A stretch of DNA of 64,000 nt from Nitrospiraceae bacterium (GTDB lineage Bacteria > Nitrospirota > Nitrospiria > Nitrospirales > UBA8639). Position numbers and translations under genes: made by a program. The notes beneath the pieces were generated by a model. That model worked only from the letters and a program-made list of their open reading frames with translations, was not told the DNA's origin and ran no database searches. This document shows, one piece after another, positions 28,141-37,111 of this stretch. How positions within the stretch are numbered: position 1 is the stretch's first letter; every line of letters starts with the position of its first letter. The stretch spans positions 136,687 to 200,686 of the forward strand of contig JACKFF010000009.1 of assembly GCA_020632595.1 (NCBI GenBank), read 5' to 3'.

Positions 28141-28382
28141 CCTAAGGCTAACACCGCACCCAGCATGATAATGGGATAGTCCAATTGCAAATAATCAATA
28201 AGGGTAAGGGCATAAAGGGCAACATGGCCTCGGGGGAGAAGGTGGGAACCTTTTTTGAAAATTGTTATTTCATTTTCAGGCATTTCACCTCTGGGTCGAA
28301 GAGCTGAATGCGTTGGTGCTCTGGAGTAAGGTCTTGGGTGTGGGAAGTCTGTCCTAGAGGTCTAACTGATTACGGTATTATA

Positions 28383-28429
28383 GATACCTCGTTGGAGGTA
28401 TTGCTTCCAGCGGTTGAATATATTTTATT
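28383..28429 (+). repeat. 47-bp direct repeat, unit 1, with internal hairpin
   Basis: This unit and the one at 28490-28536 share ATACCTC, GGAGGTATTGCTTCCAGCGG and an AT-rich tail, differing at only a few positions. Each forms a perfect ATACCTC/GAGGTAT hairpin. Both units lie just upstream of the PEP-CTERM gene. Confidence 0.8.
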
Positions 28430-28489
28430 TAATAGACTTAATCCAAAGAAGGCGTAATCTGACAGATGAAATATTTATGAAATCAACTG

Positions 28490-28536
28490 GATACCTCATT
28501 GGAGGTATTGCTTCCAGCGGTTGGCTATATTTTAAT
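28490..28536 (+). repeat. 47-bp direct repeat, unit 2, with internal hairpin
   Basis: Second unit, 107 bp after the first and about 90 bp before the PEP-CTERM start codon. The hairpin stem is identical; the loop changes from G to A at one position. It could be a regulator binding site or a leader RNA element. Confidence 0.8.
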
Positions 28537-28628
28537 AAATTGGAATTTACCTGTGCACCTAGAGGCGTAAGCTGCCATTGGAAGTTTCAAGAAATATTTC
28601 AATAACCAATGTTAGAGGAGGGAAATGC

Positions 28629-29192
28629 ATGAACCCAAAAATGTTACTTACAATGTTGTTAAGTGTGGCCTTTTTGTTTGGTACGTTTGGGCAGGCACAC
28701 GCAGTTCCCATGCCGTATAAGGTTAACGGCACTTTTAGTGATGGCGGCTTACTTTCGGGATCTATGGAGATAGATTCAGACGCTGGACCATTAAATTATA
28801 TAGTTCCAACAAGTTGGTCGTTTATGACATCAGGCGGGGTGGATCCAATTGGAAATTCAATAAGCAACTTTACATACAACCCTCTCTCATCCAGCTTGCT
28901 AGTCAACTTTTCCTTTTTATCATTAATTTTCACTGACTTCGGCACAGGACGATCACTGATTTTCACGGACTATAGTCCTTTGCTGAATCAACCAGGGCCC
29001 TACTCGATTGGATCGATAACGGAATCTTACAATTACGCCTATCCTACACGGTTTGGTACATTTAATTTACCTGCCATACGAGACGGATCCGGGACTGCTG
29101 CTAGTCTTCCCGAACCCGCCAGCGTCCTTCTACTGGGGTCAGGATTTGCTGCACTGGGGGCTTTGAGGTATCGAAAAGACAAAAAAGCCTGA
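28629..29192 (+). CDS. PEP-CTERM sorting-domain protein
   Basis: The 187-residue protein has an N-terminal signal peptide (LLTMLLSVAFLFGTFGQAHA). A Gly/Ser-rich beta-type middle follows, then a C-terminal sorting signal: the motif LPEPASV, a short hydrophobic helix (LLLGSGFAALGAL) and basic residues RYRKDKK. It is a predicted substrate of the exosortase encoded at 29661-31277. The start is fixed by GAGGAGG seven bases before the ATG. The mature domain is not one I recognise. Two hairpin-bearing direct repeats precede it. Confidence 0.92.
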   Translation: MNPKMLLTMLLSVAFLFGTFGQAHAVPMPYKVNGTFSDGGLLSGSMEIDSDAGPLNYIVPTSWSFMTSGGVDPIGNSISNFTYNPLSSSLLVNFSFLSLIFTDFGTGRSLIFTDYSPLLNQPGPYSIGSITESYNYAYPTRFGTFNLPAIRDGSGTAASLPEPASVLLLGSGFAALGALRYRKDKKA

Positions 29193-29499
29193 TTAAGGAT
29201 AAATTTATAGGTTTTACAAAAAGCTTGATTCCAAATGAAGTCAGGATTTTTGTTGACGTGAAGTTTGGAAGAACGCTGTTTTTGACCATGAGGAAATACA
29301 GTGATTGTAGTTCCCCTCAGCAGGCTTATGGGTCTCCGGGCTGTTTTTATGAAAAAATACACACCTTGAAACAAGAAACCTCGCTATATTTGCTACCCTT
29401 GGCTCTTATTAAGTGTGAAAGCTAGGACAATGAATTAGAACAGATGACTGAGAGAAGCCCTATTGTCATATATGAAGTCCAAGCCGCTACTCACACAGC

Positions 29500-29630
29500 A
29501 ACCCAATCACTCATTGGCTCTTCAAGGCCGTCAACAAACTGAAACCCCGTCTACCACTTTTGCGTACTCACGGAAAACTCGCAGTCGTCGCCACGTTTTT
29601 CCGCAAATTGACCCACCCATCCTATTTACC
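29500..29630 (-). pseudogene. IS256-family transposase, C-terminal remnant 1
   Basis: The minus strand gives CGKTWRRLRVFREYAKVVDG, a counterpart of EKTWRRLRGFRQLGNVIRG at 32250-32440. Both match the C-terminal region of IS256-family transposases. Only about 40 codons survive and the frame breaks after it. Confidence 0.5.
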
Positions 29631-29660
29631 AATTTTCCCGATGAATTGGCCCTTAAAAAT

Positions 29661-31277
29661 TTAGTCCCCAAAGGGTGACTTTTTAGGGGCAGAGTTTGTG
29701 GCTTGAATGAAGGACGTGTGTTGGAGAAAGTCTTCTAAAACGTTCACGGCTTCCGACGAGGAATAGCCGTAATCGGCGGCGATCCCGATGACGGCCCCTT
29801 CCCTCGCCTCTCCAAAAAGATAGGTTTTGGCTTGCAGGAGTTTGGCCACGTAGGCATTGGAGGTCATATGACCACCTAACCAATACCAACTCCACACCAG
29901 ACGAGGCGCCATCTCGGAGCGAATATAACTCTCCCTTACTGTTAAAGGGTAATTCTCCACAAGGGTTTCTCTGCGGCCCTCGGACATTAGCTTCCAGCGG
30001 TTCCTATCAATGAGGGTATTGCTCTCACTGACCAATTCACTCCCCTGCTGCTGCTGGGTATACACTGCCAGGAACAGATGCACCTCCCGGCGTCCATCGG
30101 TGTAGCTCTTGATGAGGATGGTGTCGGCTCCCTCAAAGTGGGGCGTCCAATTCCCGGCATAGTCGGAAAGAGCATGCCAAGGAGAGGAGACCGCCAGAGT
30201 AAAGGGAGACGGATCCAACGAGGTTTGAGGAGAAGGGGGTAATGCCATCACCCAAAGAGGTGCCAAGGCTACCACACCCACACCACACCCCGCTACCATA
30301 GCCATCTGGAGAAAAGATCTCCTCTGGGTGCCCCGACGAAACCACTCTCCTCCTTGTGAAGAAAGGTCCGCTTCCCCGACGGATGAGGCACGTACCTTAT
30401 CCTTGAAGAGGGAAGGCTCAGGTTTATGTATCGCCAAGCCCACCCCAAAGAGCAGAAACATGACCCCACTAAAAAACGCCCAGCCACCCAGAAGATGGTC
30501 CACTCCCGCCGCCAATTCGTGATCCACAAGATACCCAAACAGCGCAATGCCATATGCGCGCATCCCATTGGCCAGAATGAGGACTAGAATGACAACCAGA
30601 ACAAATACCACGCGCCTCTTCCAACTCCGATAAACAACACCCGCAAAAAACACCCCCAGCGTGGCGCCGGAAATTAGAGACCGTATTCCCGCACAGGCTT
30701 CGGCCACGTGCCAGCTGCCTGAGGGGGTCATAAAGTAGCGCCCTTCCCAGAAGACCGGTATCCCCGATAGTTGAAGCGCGTTGACGGCAAAGAAGGCAGT
30801 AAAGTCTTGCAGAGGCGGAACCAGATCTGCTCCGACAGGGACTGCCAAGTAAAGAAACGCCAAAGGAAAAAGCAATACCTTGGTAACCTTATTGCCAGCC
30901 AGGGCCCACACCATGCCGGCGAACATAGTAATCCACGCTAATTGTTGGGCGACTATCACTGATGTCACACGACCCAGGAACCATACACCAGCGGACCCAC
31001 CGAGCAACAATAGCGCCCACGGGTTCGCCCTGGGCACCAGAGTAGCCAGACGATGCCTCTCCCGCCAAGCAAGATACACACTTATGGGAAAAATCAAAAA
31101 TCCATGGCCATACGTATCCGACCCAGACCAGGTTTTGACCAGGGAAAAGGCCGTTGGGAAATAGAGGCCCAGCAGCGCGGCCCAGGCCATAAGGAGAAGA
31201 CCCAGGACCTTCGCCCACTCGGAAGAGAGAAAACGAAGGGAAGGCAATGAAGAATGGGGAGTGCTCTCGGTCTGCAT
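29661..31277 (-). CDS. exosortase with fused EpsI domain
   Basis: The 538-residue protein has about eight membrane helices and the exosortase/archaeosortase catalytic set: Cys in VAEACAGIRSL, Arg in ANGMRAYGIAL and His in VDHLLGGWAFF. After residue about 330 comes an additional signal-like helix (FLQMAMVAGCGVGVVALAPL) and an EpsI/DUF3485 domain (ending before SAPKKSPFGD) that is often fused to the C-terminus of exosortase. The enzyme cleaves and transfers PEP-CTERM proteins such as that at 28629-29192 in the inner membrane. The ATG at 31277 is set by GGAGGG six bases upstream; the frame is open further up but has no ribosome binding site there. Confidence 0.92.
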   Translation of the reverse strand: MQTESTPHSSLPSLRFLSSEWAKVLGLLLMAWAALLGLYFPTAFSLVKTWSGSDTYGHGFLIFPISVYLAWRERHRLATLVPRANPWALLLLGGSAGVWFLGRVTSVIVAQQLAWITMFAGMVWALAGNKVTKVLLFPLAFLYLAVPVGADLVPPLQDFTAFFAVNALQLSGIPVFWEGRYFMTPSGSWHVAEACAGIRSLISGATLGVFFAGVVYRSWKRRVVFVLVVILVLILANGMRAYGIALFGYLVDHELAAGVDHLLGGWAFFSGVMFLLFGVGLAIHKPEPSLFKDKVRASSVGEADLSSQGGEWFRRGTQRRSFLQMAMVAGCGVGVVALAPLWVMALPPSPQTSLDPSPFTLAVSSPWHALSDYAGNWTPHFEGADTILIKSYTDGRREVHLFLAVYTQQQQGSELVSESNTLIDRNRWKLMSEGRRETLVENYPLTVRESYIRSEMAPRLVWSWYWLGGHMTSNAYVAKLLQAKTYLFGEAREGAVIGIAADYGYSSSEAVNVLEDFLQHTSFIQATNSAPKKSPFGD

Positions 31278-32249
31278 CCGAACCCTCCTACGAATTCCGG
31301 ACGATGTGTGGACAAGGAAGATTGTGTTGGTGATGCGTAAAAATATTCTACGGGATATGGGAGGGTTATTCCAATTGATTCCCAATCCACTTAAGTACCT
31401 AACAATGGGGAATGATGCTCATCCAAGTCAGAAGGAGAGGAGCAAAGAACTAAGTGTTTGTTCGGTGTGCTCGCCACCGTCACCTTCCAATTCCCCCCTG
31501 TAGGGATGAGCCGAATAACAACCTCTTGGAGGTTTCGAGAAAATAAGCACCCACATCGCCTGAACGAACAGGCCATGCGAAAGTGCAGTTAATCTCGCCG
31601 TTGATTTTGAAGTTTCAATTCTAGTTGACGGTTAATTAGATAATCCCCCTGAACTCCAGAGATTTGGGGAGTGGGAATAGTCGTCTTTCACCCAAGATAA
31701 GGCCCTCATGATCAGTTTTCATAAACAGAACGTTTGATCCCTATGAAAATTCATCGGTTTTAAACAGGACGCAGTTGAATACCTTTGGGGGGCGAGGGGC
31801 CCAATCGAGATTCCGAACATCATACCCCCTAAAAAGATGGGTGTACTGAAAATTCACTTCAATATTTTCCTAAAAATATCTTTGAGTATGTTTTTTCATG
31901 AGAAATATGGTCTATCGCATACTTCCATTCACTCCCGACTAGGATCTCAGAAGCCCCATACAAGCCAAGAAGTAAGCACCAGGTTGCTTGTCCCTAAATT
32001 ATATTCCTCTAGGGATCTGCTTTTATCACCGGACCAACTGTTCCACCATATCAGCCTGCATCTGACTAGAATCCTGTTCATTGCCTGTAAGCTTCAAAAG
32101 TTTCCCACTTCTTTTTGAAAAGTAATCGACAGGTGTTCGTTGGGTATTGAAATTAGGATCCGTAGGAGTGGGAGTCTAGCGAGGGGGCAGCCAAAAAAAG
32201 CAGTTAAAGTGTTCATAAAGGTAGGAATAGAGGATTGGGAGCTAATCTG
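31278..32249. other. gene-less stretch upstream of the exosortase gene
   Basis: About 970 bp with only short, unsupported frames. The exosortase promoter should be near the left end. I see no RNA structure that I can name. Confidence 0.35.
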
Positions 32250-32440
32250 GTGTCCAAGGGTTTGAGAACGCGGCGGCCGAGTTTGTGGCTGTCTCTTCAA
32301 GACCGTCTCTAAATTGAAACCCTCTGATCACATTTCCCAGTTGACGAAATCCGCGGAGTCGCCGCCAGGTCTTCTCGGCACACTGGCCCAGCTTGAACAT
32401 CATGTGCAACAGGCCTCCCGAGTCAGACACCCTTTGGTTC
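32250..32440 (-). pseudogene. IS256-family transposase, C-terminal remnant 2
   Basis: The minus strand encodes MMFKLGQCAEKTWRRLRGFR followed by QLGNVIRGFQFRDGLEE, matching the last 50 residues of IS256-family transposases. It is cut upstream, near the right end of the IS200-like element. It resembles remnant 1 on the other side of the exosortase gene. Confidence 0.6.
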
Positions 32441-32484
32441 GCACTGTCCGATGCGGAATAGTCCCAAACGTCGAATAAGTAATC

Positions 32485-32985
32485 CCCTCTGCAAGCGGAC
32501 GGAATATTAGAAGAGGGCTAACTGGTGATTGGCGTACAACTTTTGGTATGCCTCCCCTTGTTGGTTGACATATTTCCCTATAATTCATATTTTCATTGCC
32601 ATGTTGACCCACAGTGCTGGCGTAATACCCATCTGTCCACAACTCACCGCCCCATAATTGCTCTTTGACCTGAGGGGCGCGCCGGAAGATCTCTCTGGCC
32701 GTCAAACTCTTGATGATGGTCACCACCTTCGTCACACTATACCCGGGAACGGATTGGACCAGAAAATGGACATGGTTCCGATCTGTCCCAATCTCCAGAA
32801 AGTTCACCTGATACCGCTGCTCGATCTCTAGACAAACCTCCTTCAACACGTTGTCGACGGCTGAATCAAAGATCGCACGGCGATATTTGGCAGGAACAAC
32901 CAAGTGGTACAACAAAACCGTAACATTATGGCTCTTGTGAATGTACTCGCTCACCCGAGTCGTTTACGCCGCAAGCGGCGGGGAA
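32485..32985 (-). mobile_element. IS200-like element
   Basis: A transposase gene is bracketed by two short hairpins of the kind IS200/IS605 elements use as ends: CGCCG-CAAG-CGGCG at 32967-32980 and TCTGC-AA-GCGGA near 32488-32499. No inverted ends or target duplications are expected for this family. The exact borders are approximate. Confidence 0.7.
32507..32954 (-). pseudogene. IS200 TnpA (Y1 transposase), frameshifted near the C-terminus
   Basis: The first ~120 residues match IS200/IS605 TnpA, including the HUH metal-binding motif (DRNHVHFLVQ) and the conserved WTDGYYASTVGQHG. After GNEN an extra A shifts the frame. The correct continuation, IGKYVNQQGEAYQKLYANHQ ending LALF, lies in the next frame and includes the Tyr expected to be the nucleophile (KYV). 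The in-frame product is therefore probably inactive. The start codon is GTG. Confidence 0.82.
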
Positions 32986-33196
32986 TATATCCGCAGGTGA
33001 TTAAAAATCCATAGCTCTATCCGACTGATCGACCAAGCTAGGGAGCCAGGAGTCGACTATGCGGAAGCAGTTGCTTTCATCTACAATCCTAGCAGACCCT
33101 ATCTATGTCGGGATGTCCACCTGTTTCAAGGCAGAAGTAAAAAAAATTTGTTTATAGATTGGGAACAAGAGAACCCAGCGTATTCTTTAACAGGAC

Positions 33197-34216
33197 ATGA
33201 AACCGATCTCCAATCCCCAAAATCCTTTTTCTCCGGAAGTCCGCGAGCGCCTGGAGCCACCTGCACCCGTGACTCCGGACATCTACGAAGAAACGGTGAA
33301 GACCATTCTCAGCCACAATACTAGCCCCGACCTCCCATTTCGATGGAGCGTGAATCCCTATCGAGGATGCTTTCATGCCTGCGCCTATTGTTATGCCCGG
33401 CCCACCCACGAATACTGGGGATTTGGGTCTGGGACGGACTTTGAATCCAAGCTGGTCGTCAAGATCAATGCTCCTGCTAAACTTCAGGAATCATTGCTCA
33501 AACCTTCCTGGCAAGGGGAATTGATTGTTTTTTCCGGCAACACCGATCCCTATCAACCCTTGGAAGCCACCTACAAACTGACCCGATCCTGCCTACAAGT
33601 CTGTGCAGAATTTCATAATCCGGTTGGACTCATCTCTAAATCCGCCCTCATCGTACGAGACATTGATGTATTACAAGAACTGCATAACAAAGCATGGGTG
33701 CGCGTCTTTTTAAGTATTCCGTTTGCCTCAGATGACATTGCCCGGAAAGTTGAACCGCAAGCCCCCTCAATTACAAAACGGTTTGAGACTTTAGAGCAGT
33801 TGTCCAAAGCCGGCATTTCAACCGCGGTCTCGATTGCCCCCGTCATTCCAGGATTAAATGAACACGACATTCCACAAATTTTATCGCGCGCCCGCGATGC
33901 CGGAGCCCAACATGCTGCCTATATTCTGCTGCGTCTCAACGATAACGTGGAACAAGTATTTATTGAACGGATGACGCATCATTTTCCCGATCGAATTCAG
34001 AAAATCCTCGCCCACCTCAGAGAAGTTCGAGGAGGCCAAGTTGGGGATCAAACGTTTTTCAAACGCCATGTTGGCGAGGGGAAAACATGGAATGTCATCG
34101 AGCAACTATTCGACACCTCCTCAAAGAAACATGGATTTCAGGACATTCCCGATATACCTATTCCCCCTACCTTTCGACGGCCAGGCCCCACGCAACTCTC
34201 TCTGTGGGAGAGTTGA
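33197..34216 (+). CDS. PA0069-family radical SAM protein
   Basis: The 339-residue protein has the radical SAM cluster motif in CFHACAYCYARP, an early conserved NPYRGC block and FSGNTDPYQPLE. A TIM-barrel-like order of strands follows (FLSIPFA, VSIAPVIPGLN). This arrangement is typical of the PA0069/SplB-like group, whose function is uncertain; a DNA-lesion repair-related role has been suggested by similarity to spore photoproduct lyase. It stands alone on the plus strand. Its stop codon falls within a 110-bp dispersed repeat. Confidence 0.88.
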   Translation: MKPISNPQNPFSPEVRERLEPPAPVTPDIYEETVKTILSHNTSPDLPFRWSVNPYRGCFHACAYCYARPTHEYWGFGSGTDFESKLVVKINAPAKLQESLLKPSWQGELIVFSGNTDPYQPLEATYKLTRSCLQVCAEFHNPVGLISKSALIVRDIDVLQELHNKAWVRVFLSIPFASDDIARKVEPQAPSITKRFETLEQLSKAGISTAVSIAPVIPGLNEHDIPQILSRARDAGAQHAAYILLRLNDNVEQVFIERMTHHFPDRIQKILAHLREVRGGQVGDQTFFKRHVGEGKTWNVIEQLFDTSSKKHGFQDIPDIPIPPTFRRPGPTQLSLWES

Positions 34217-34322
34217 AAAAGGCCGCCAGCGGCGTTCTCGCCCCTTGGCCTGGCTCACAGACTCCTCCGTACGCTCCGCCAAACCAAGGAGCTGCGGCCT
34301 TGCTGGACGAACCTTTTTGAAA
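34213..34322 (-). repeat. 110-bp dispersed repeat (MITE-like), copy R1
   Basis: In inverted orientation this matches 61754-61864 over its whole length, sharing for example GGCCAAGGGGCGAGAACGC and ACGGAGGAGT. The termini are inverted (TTGAAAAA at both ends), the interior is GC-rich and no protein is encoded. Confidence 0.85.
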
Positions 34323-34533
34323 ACTCCCGATTTTTTTCAAATAGCTTTAGATCACCCGCATGTGGGTCTCAGAGGAATACTATTTCAATTTTCACACAGA
34401 CTCTCCGTCAAAGGCTCCTCCCTCAAAACTCCAACCGGAAACACGCAGTTTGGCAAGACCCCGAGTCCTTCAGTACAATCCACTTCTGACAATTCTTCTT
34501 GCTCATTCAGAACCAAAGGATACACCCTATCTC

Positions 34534-35769
34534 ATGATTCTTTCTCTTCGGCCCTCACATATCTTGTGGTACCTGCCCCTTACCCTGCTCATCATTATCA
34601 TCCTCATCGGGTGTAGCGAAGACAAAACACCCTGGCAACTCCACACCGAACAAGGCACGACCATGATGGAACAGGGAAAGTTCCCGGAAGCTGAACAGGA
34701 ACTGGAGGCTGCGCTTGAACTGGCCGAACAGTTCGAAGGCCAGGACCCTCGCCTCACCCAGTCCATCACGAATCTGGCGATTCTGCACAATGCGAAAGGA
34801 GAACCCGAACAGGCTGAAACCCTCCTTCTGAAGGCTGTGGCCATTCATGAAGAAGGGCCAAATCCTCAGACAGCCGAGTTAGCGGCAAGCCTCAGCAATC
34901 TTGGCGCGCTGTATGTCACCCAACAGAAGTTCGACCAGGCTCAAGCCTCATTCGAACGAGCCTTGGCAGTTCGGGAACAAGCACTGGGTCCTGATAATCC
35001 CGAGGTTATCCGTGACCTGGAAAATCTTGCAGCACTGTTTGTCCGGCAAGCCCACTATGCCCAGGCGGAACCCTATTTGAAGCGCGTTCTCGACAGCCGG
35101 GAAAGAACCACAGGACCGGAAGCACCTGAACTCATTGAACCACTCAATAATCTCGCGCTTCTCCATCGAGCCCAGGAACAGTATGACCAGTCAGAGGCTT
35201 TATTACTCCGAGCGTTAGCCATCAAGGAGAAACAAATTGGCCCCACCAATCCCCATCTCCTTGGCAGCTTGAATAATCTCGCGCTTCTCTATAGTACGGC
35301 TAAGCAATTTTCGCAAGCGACGCCTGTGTTGGAACGAATGCTGACGATTAGCGAAGAGGGATTTGGCAAGGACCATCCCCGGGTGGCCATCATCCTCAAT
35401 CAATTGGGAGAAATTCACAGACTTCAGGACCAACCTGAGCAAGCCATCCCCTTAATCCAACGCGCCATTGCCATTATTGAACAAGCAGAAGGGCCGGAAC
35501 ATTCAAGTCTGAGCGGCCCTCTCAATAATTTAGCGTTACTGTATGTCACCACAGGACAATATGATAAAGCCGATCCTTTGTTTCAACGGACCATCACCCT
35601 CACGGAACAGACCATGGGGAAAGATCATTTCCGGGTGGAACGAGCGCTTAGAAATTACGCCACGCTCTTGCGAAAAATAGGTCGTACCGAGGACGCCGTC
35701 ACGCAGGAAACGCGGGCCAATGCCATTCACGAAAAAAATAATCCCACGCTGACTTCTTCTCCGGGGTAG
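34534..35769 (+). CDS. TPR lipoprotein (kinesin-light-chain-type repeats)
   Basis: The 411-residue protein has a lipoprotein signal (LPLTLLIIIILIGCSEDK) followed by about eight 42-residue TPRs of the kinesin-light-chain type, with recurring LNNLALLY and AxxLxxRALAIxE. Such proteins act as periplasmic scaffolds. I chose the ATG at 34534 because the signal peptide begins there; the frame is open upstream to 34360. No enzyme domain is fused. It stands between a radical SAM gene and an unknown lipoprotein gene on the same strand. Confidence 0.85.
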   Translation: MILSLRPSHILWYLPLTLLIIIILIGCSEDKTPWQLHTEQGTTMMEQGKFPEAEQELEAALELAEQFEGQDPRLTQSITNLAILHNAKGEPEQAETLLLKAVAIHEEGPNPQTAELAASLSNLGALYVTQQKFDQAQASFERALAVREQALGPDNPEVIRDLENLAALFVRQAHYAQAEPYLKRVLDSRERTTGPEAPELIEPLNNLALLHRAQEQYDQSEALLLRALAIKEKQIGPTNPHLLGSLNNLALLYSTAKQFSQATPVLERMLTISEEGFGKDHPRVAIILNQLGEIHRLQDQPEQAIPLIQRAIAIIEQAEGPEHSSLSGPLNNLALLYVTTGQYDKADPLFQRTITLTEQTMGKDHFRVERALRNYATLLRKIGRTEDAVTQETRANAIHEKNNPTLTSSPG

Positions 35770-36241
35770 GACGCTATCCAGGATACATCCGTCGCACAGA
35801 CCTTCACTCAGCGGCCTTTGATCCTGTCTCAGACCGCCTTCACAATATTGCGCCCACGAATGCTTCGCCCTCGCAGGGCATCTCAGGATATCTAAAGATA
35901 GGATAGAGGGGCCCCATGCTTGAGGCACGAGACGCTTTCCTCTAAAATTATACCCTGCAAACAGGGGAATTAAGGGGAATGCTGAACATCACCACAGGCC
36001 CTTGCTACTGTTCACATGACAGGCAGGGTCCCGTCTTTTCAAAGCATCAGAGTCAATACGTGGTGAGATTGTCGTCTCAGCTTCCAAAACGTCATCATTT
36101 CTTCCAATAATTTTCATTCTAATGAGAAACTTGAGTTTCTCTTGACACTTTTTTGACAATCCCCTAAGGTTGCACCTCAACGCTGACATCCCCGACACCA
36201 TTGGGGAGCTTCTTCTCAAGATCAAATTGACTACAAGTCGA
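35770..36241. other. gene-less stretch
   Basis: No coding region is supported. The promoter of the next plus-strand lipoprotein gene is presumably here; AT-rich TTGACA-like sequence (CTTGACACTTTTTTGACAAT near 36142) could be a promoter. Confidence 0.4.
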
Positions 36242-37099
36242 ATGATAACACGTCGCTCTGCCCTCTCCTTCTTAGGCTCTCTCAAGATCGTTCTCAGTGC
36301 CATGCTCTTGCTCGCCTTCACGCAAGGCTGTTCGACGAACCTCAAACCGATTCAAGATTTCGCAAATCTTTCGGTAGAGTCGGCTCAGTACACGACGCTG
36401 GTGGATGACTACCTGGATTTTCCACAGCGGCAAAAACGCTATCAACCCCCAAGTCGCCATGCCCATCTTGATGCCATGGCGCAGGACCGTGCCACACAAA
36501 AAACGTCATTACTCCTGCGCCAATCAATTATCGAGACATACATGCAATCCCTGGGGCGTCTCGCGGCTGATGAAGTTGTCGATAACACTCAAGAACTGGC
36601 GCAACTCTCGGCTGCCTTGGAGTCTCAAACCCCCACCACTCCAAAAGAGGCAGAAGCGTTTAAAAAAATAGCCGGGGTCGTAACCACCGTGGCGGTGAAA
36701 CGATGGAGACAAGGTCAACTGCAGACTCTCATCGAACAAGCCAACTCGCCCATTCAACAAGTTCTCGAGTCCTTACACCACATCGTGTCAGACGGATTTG
36801 GCGGGGATCTCCAAACTGAAGAAGCTGCTATCCAAAATTATTACATGACTCTGACCATGGAATCCCAAGATCCTGCAGGCAAAGCTGCATTAGCCGAATG
36901 GAAAGACCTCAGAATGTCCCAGTTACACGAACGATCTGAAGCGGTCAACACATACGGTAAAGTCCTGGACCAAATTGCTGAAGGGCACCAACAACTTTTT
37001 GATCAACGTCAGAATTTGACAAAGAAAGAGGTATTACAACAGGTCGAGCAATCCGTTAAAAACCTTCGGTCATTGGTGGAAACCATTAAAAAACTGTAA
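36242..37099 (+). CDS. lipoprotein of unknown function
   Basis: The 285-residue protein has a lipoprotein signal (IVLSAMLLLAFTQGCSTN). It is otherwise alpha-helical, with long amphipathic stretches and a coiled-coil C-terminus (KEVLQQVEQSVKNLRSLVET). I recognise no family. The next gene starts 12 bp after its stop, so the two form a unit. The start at 36242 is chosen because the signal peptide begins there (MITRRSALSFLGSLK). Confidence 0.7.
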   Translation: MITRRSALSFLGSLKIVLSAMLLLAFTQGCSTNLKPIQDFANLSVESAQYTTLVDDYLDFPQRQKRYQPPSRHAHLDAMAQDRATQKTSLLLRQSIIETYMQSLGRLAADEVVDNTQELAQLSAALESQTPTTPKEAEAFKKIAGVVTTVAVKRWRQGQLQTLIEQANSPIQQVLESLHHIVSDGFGGDLQTEEAAIQNYYMTLTMESQDPAGKAALAEWKDLRMSQLHERSEAVNTYGKVLDQIAEGHQQLFDQRQNLTKKEVLQQVEQSVKNLRSLVETIKKL

Positions 37100-37111
37100 G
37101 CGAGGACTGTG

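Noticed and set aside
28490..28510. Sigma-54 promoter in the repeat before the PEP-CTERM gene (TTGGAGGTATTGCTT)
   Set aside because: The GG and GC are only 7 bases apart, not the 10 needed for -24/-12 elements.
28383..28536. CRISPR array
   Set aside because: Only two repeat units, no regular spacers and no cas genes; the units are hairpin elements before a single gene. No CRISPR array was seen anywhere in the window.
31837..32118. 93-codon plus-strand frame upstream of the IS256 remnant
   Set aside because: No ribosome binding site, no domain, unlike neighbouring genes in composition.
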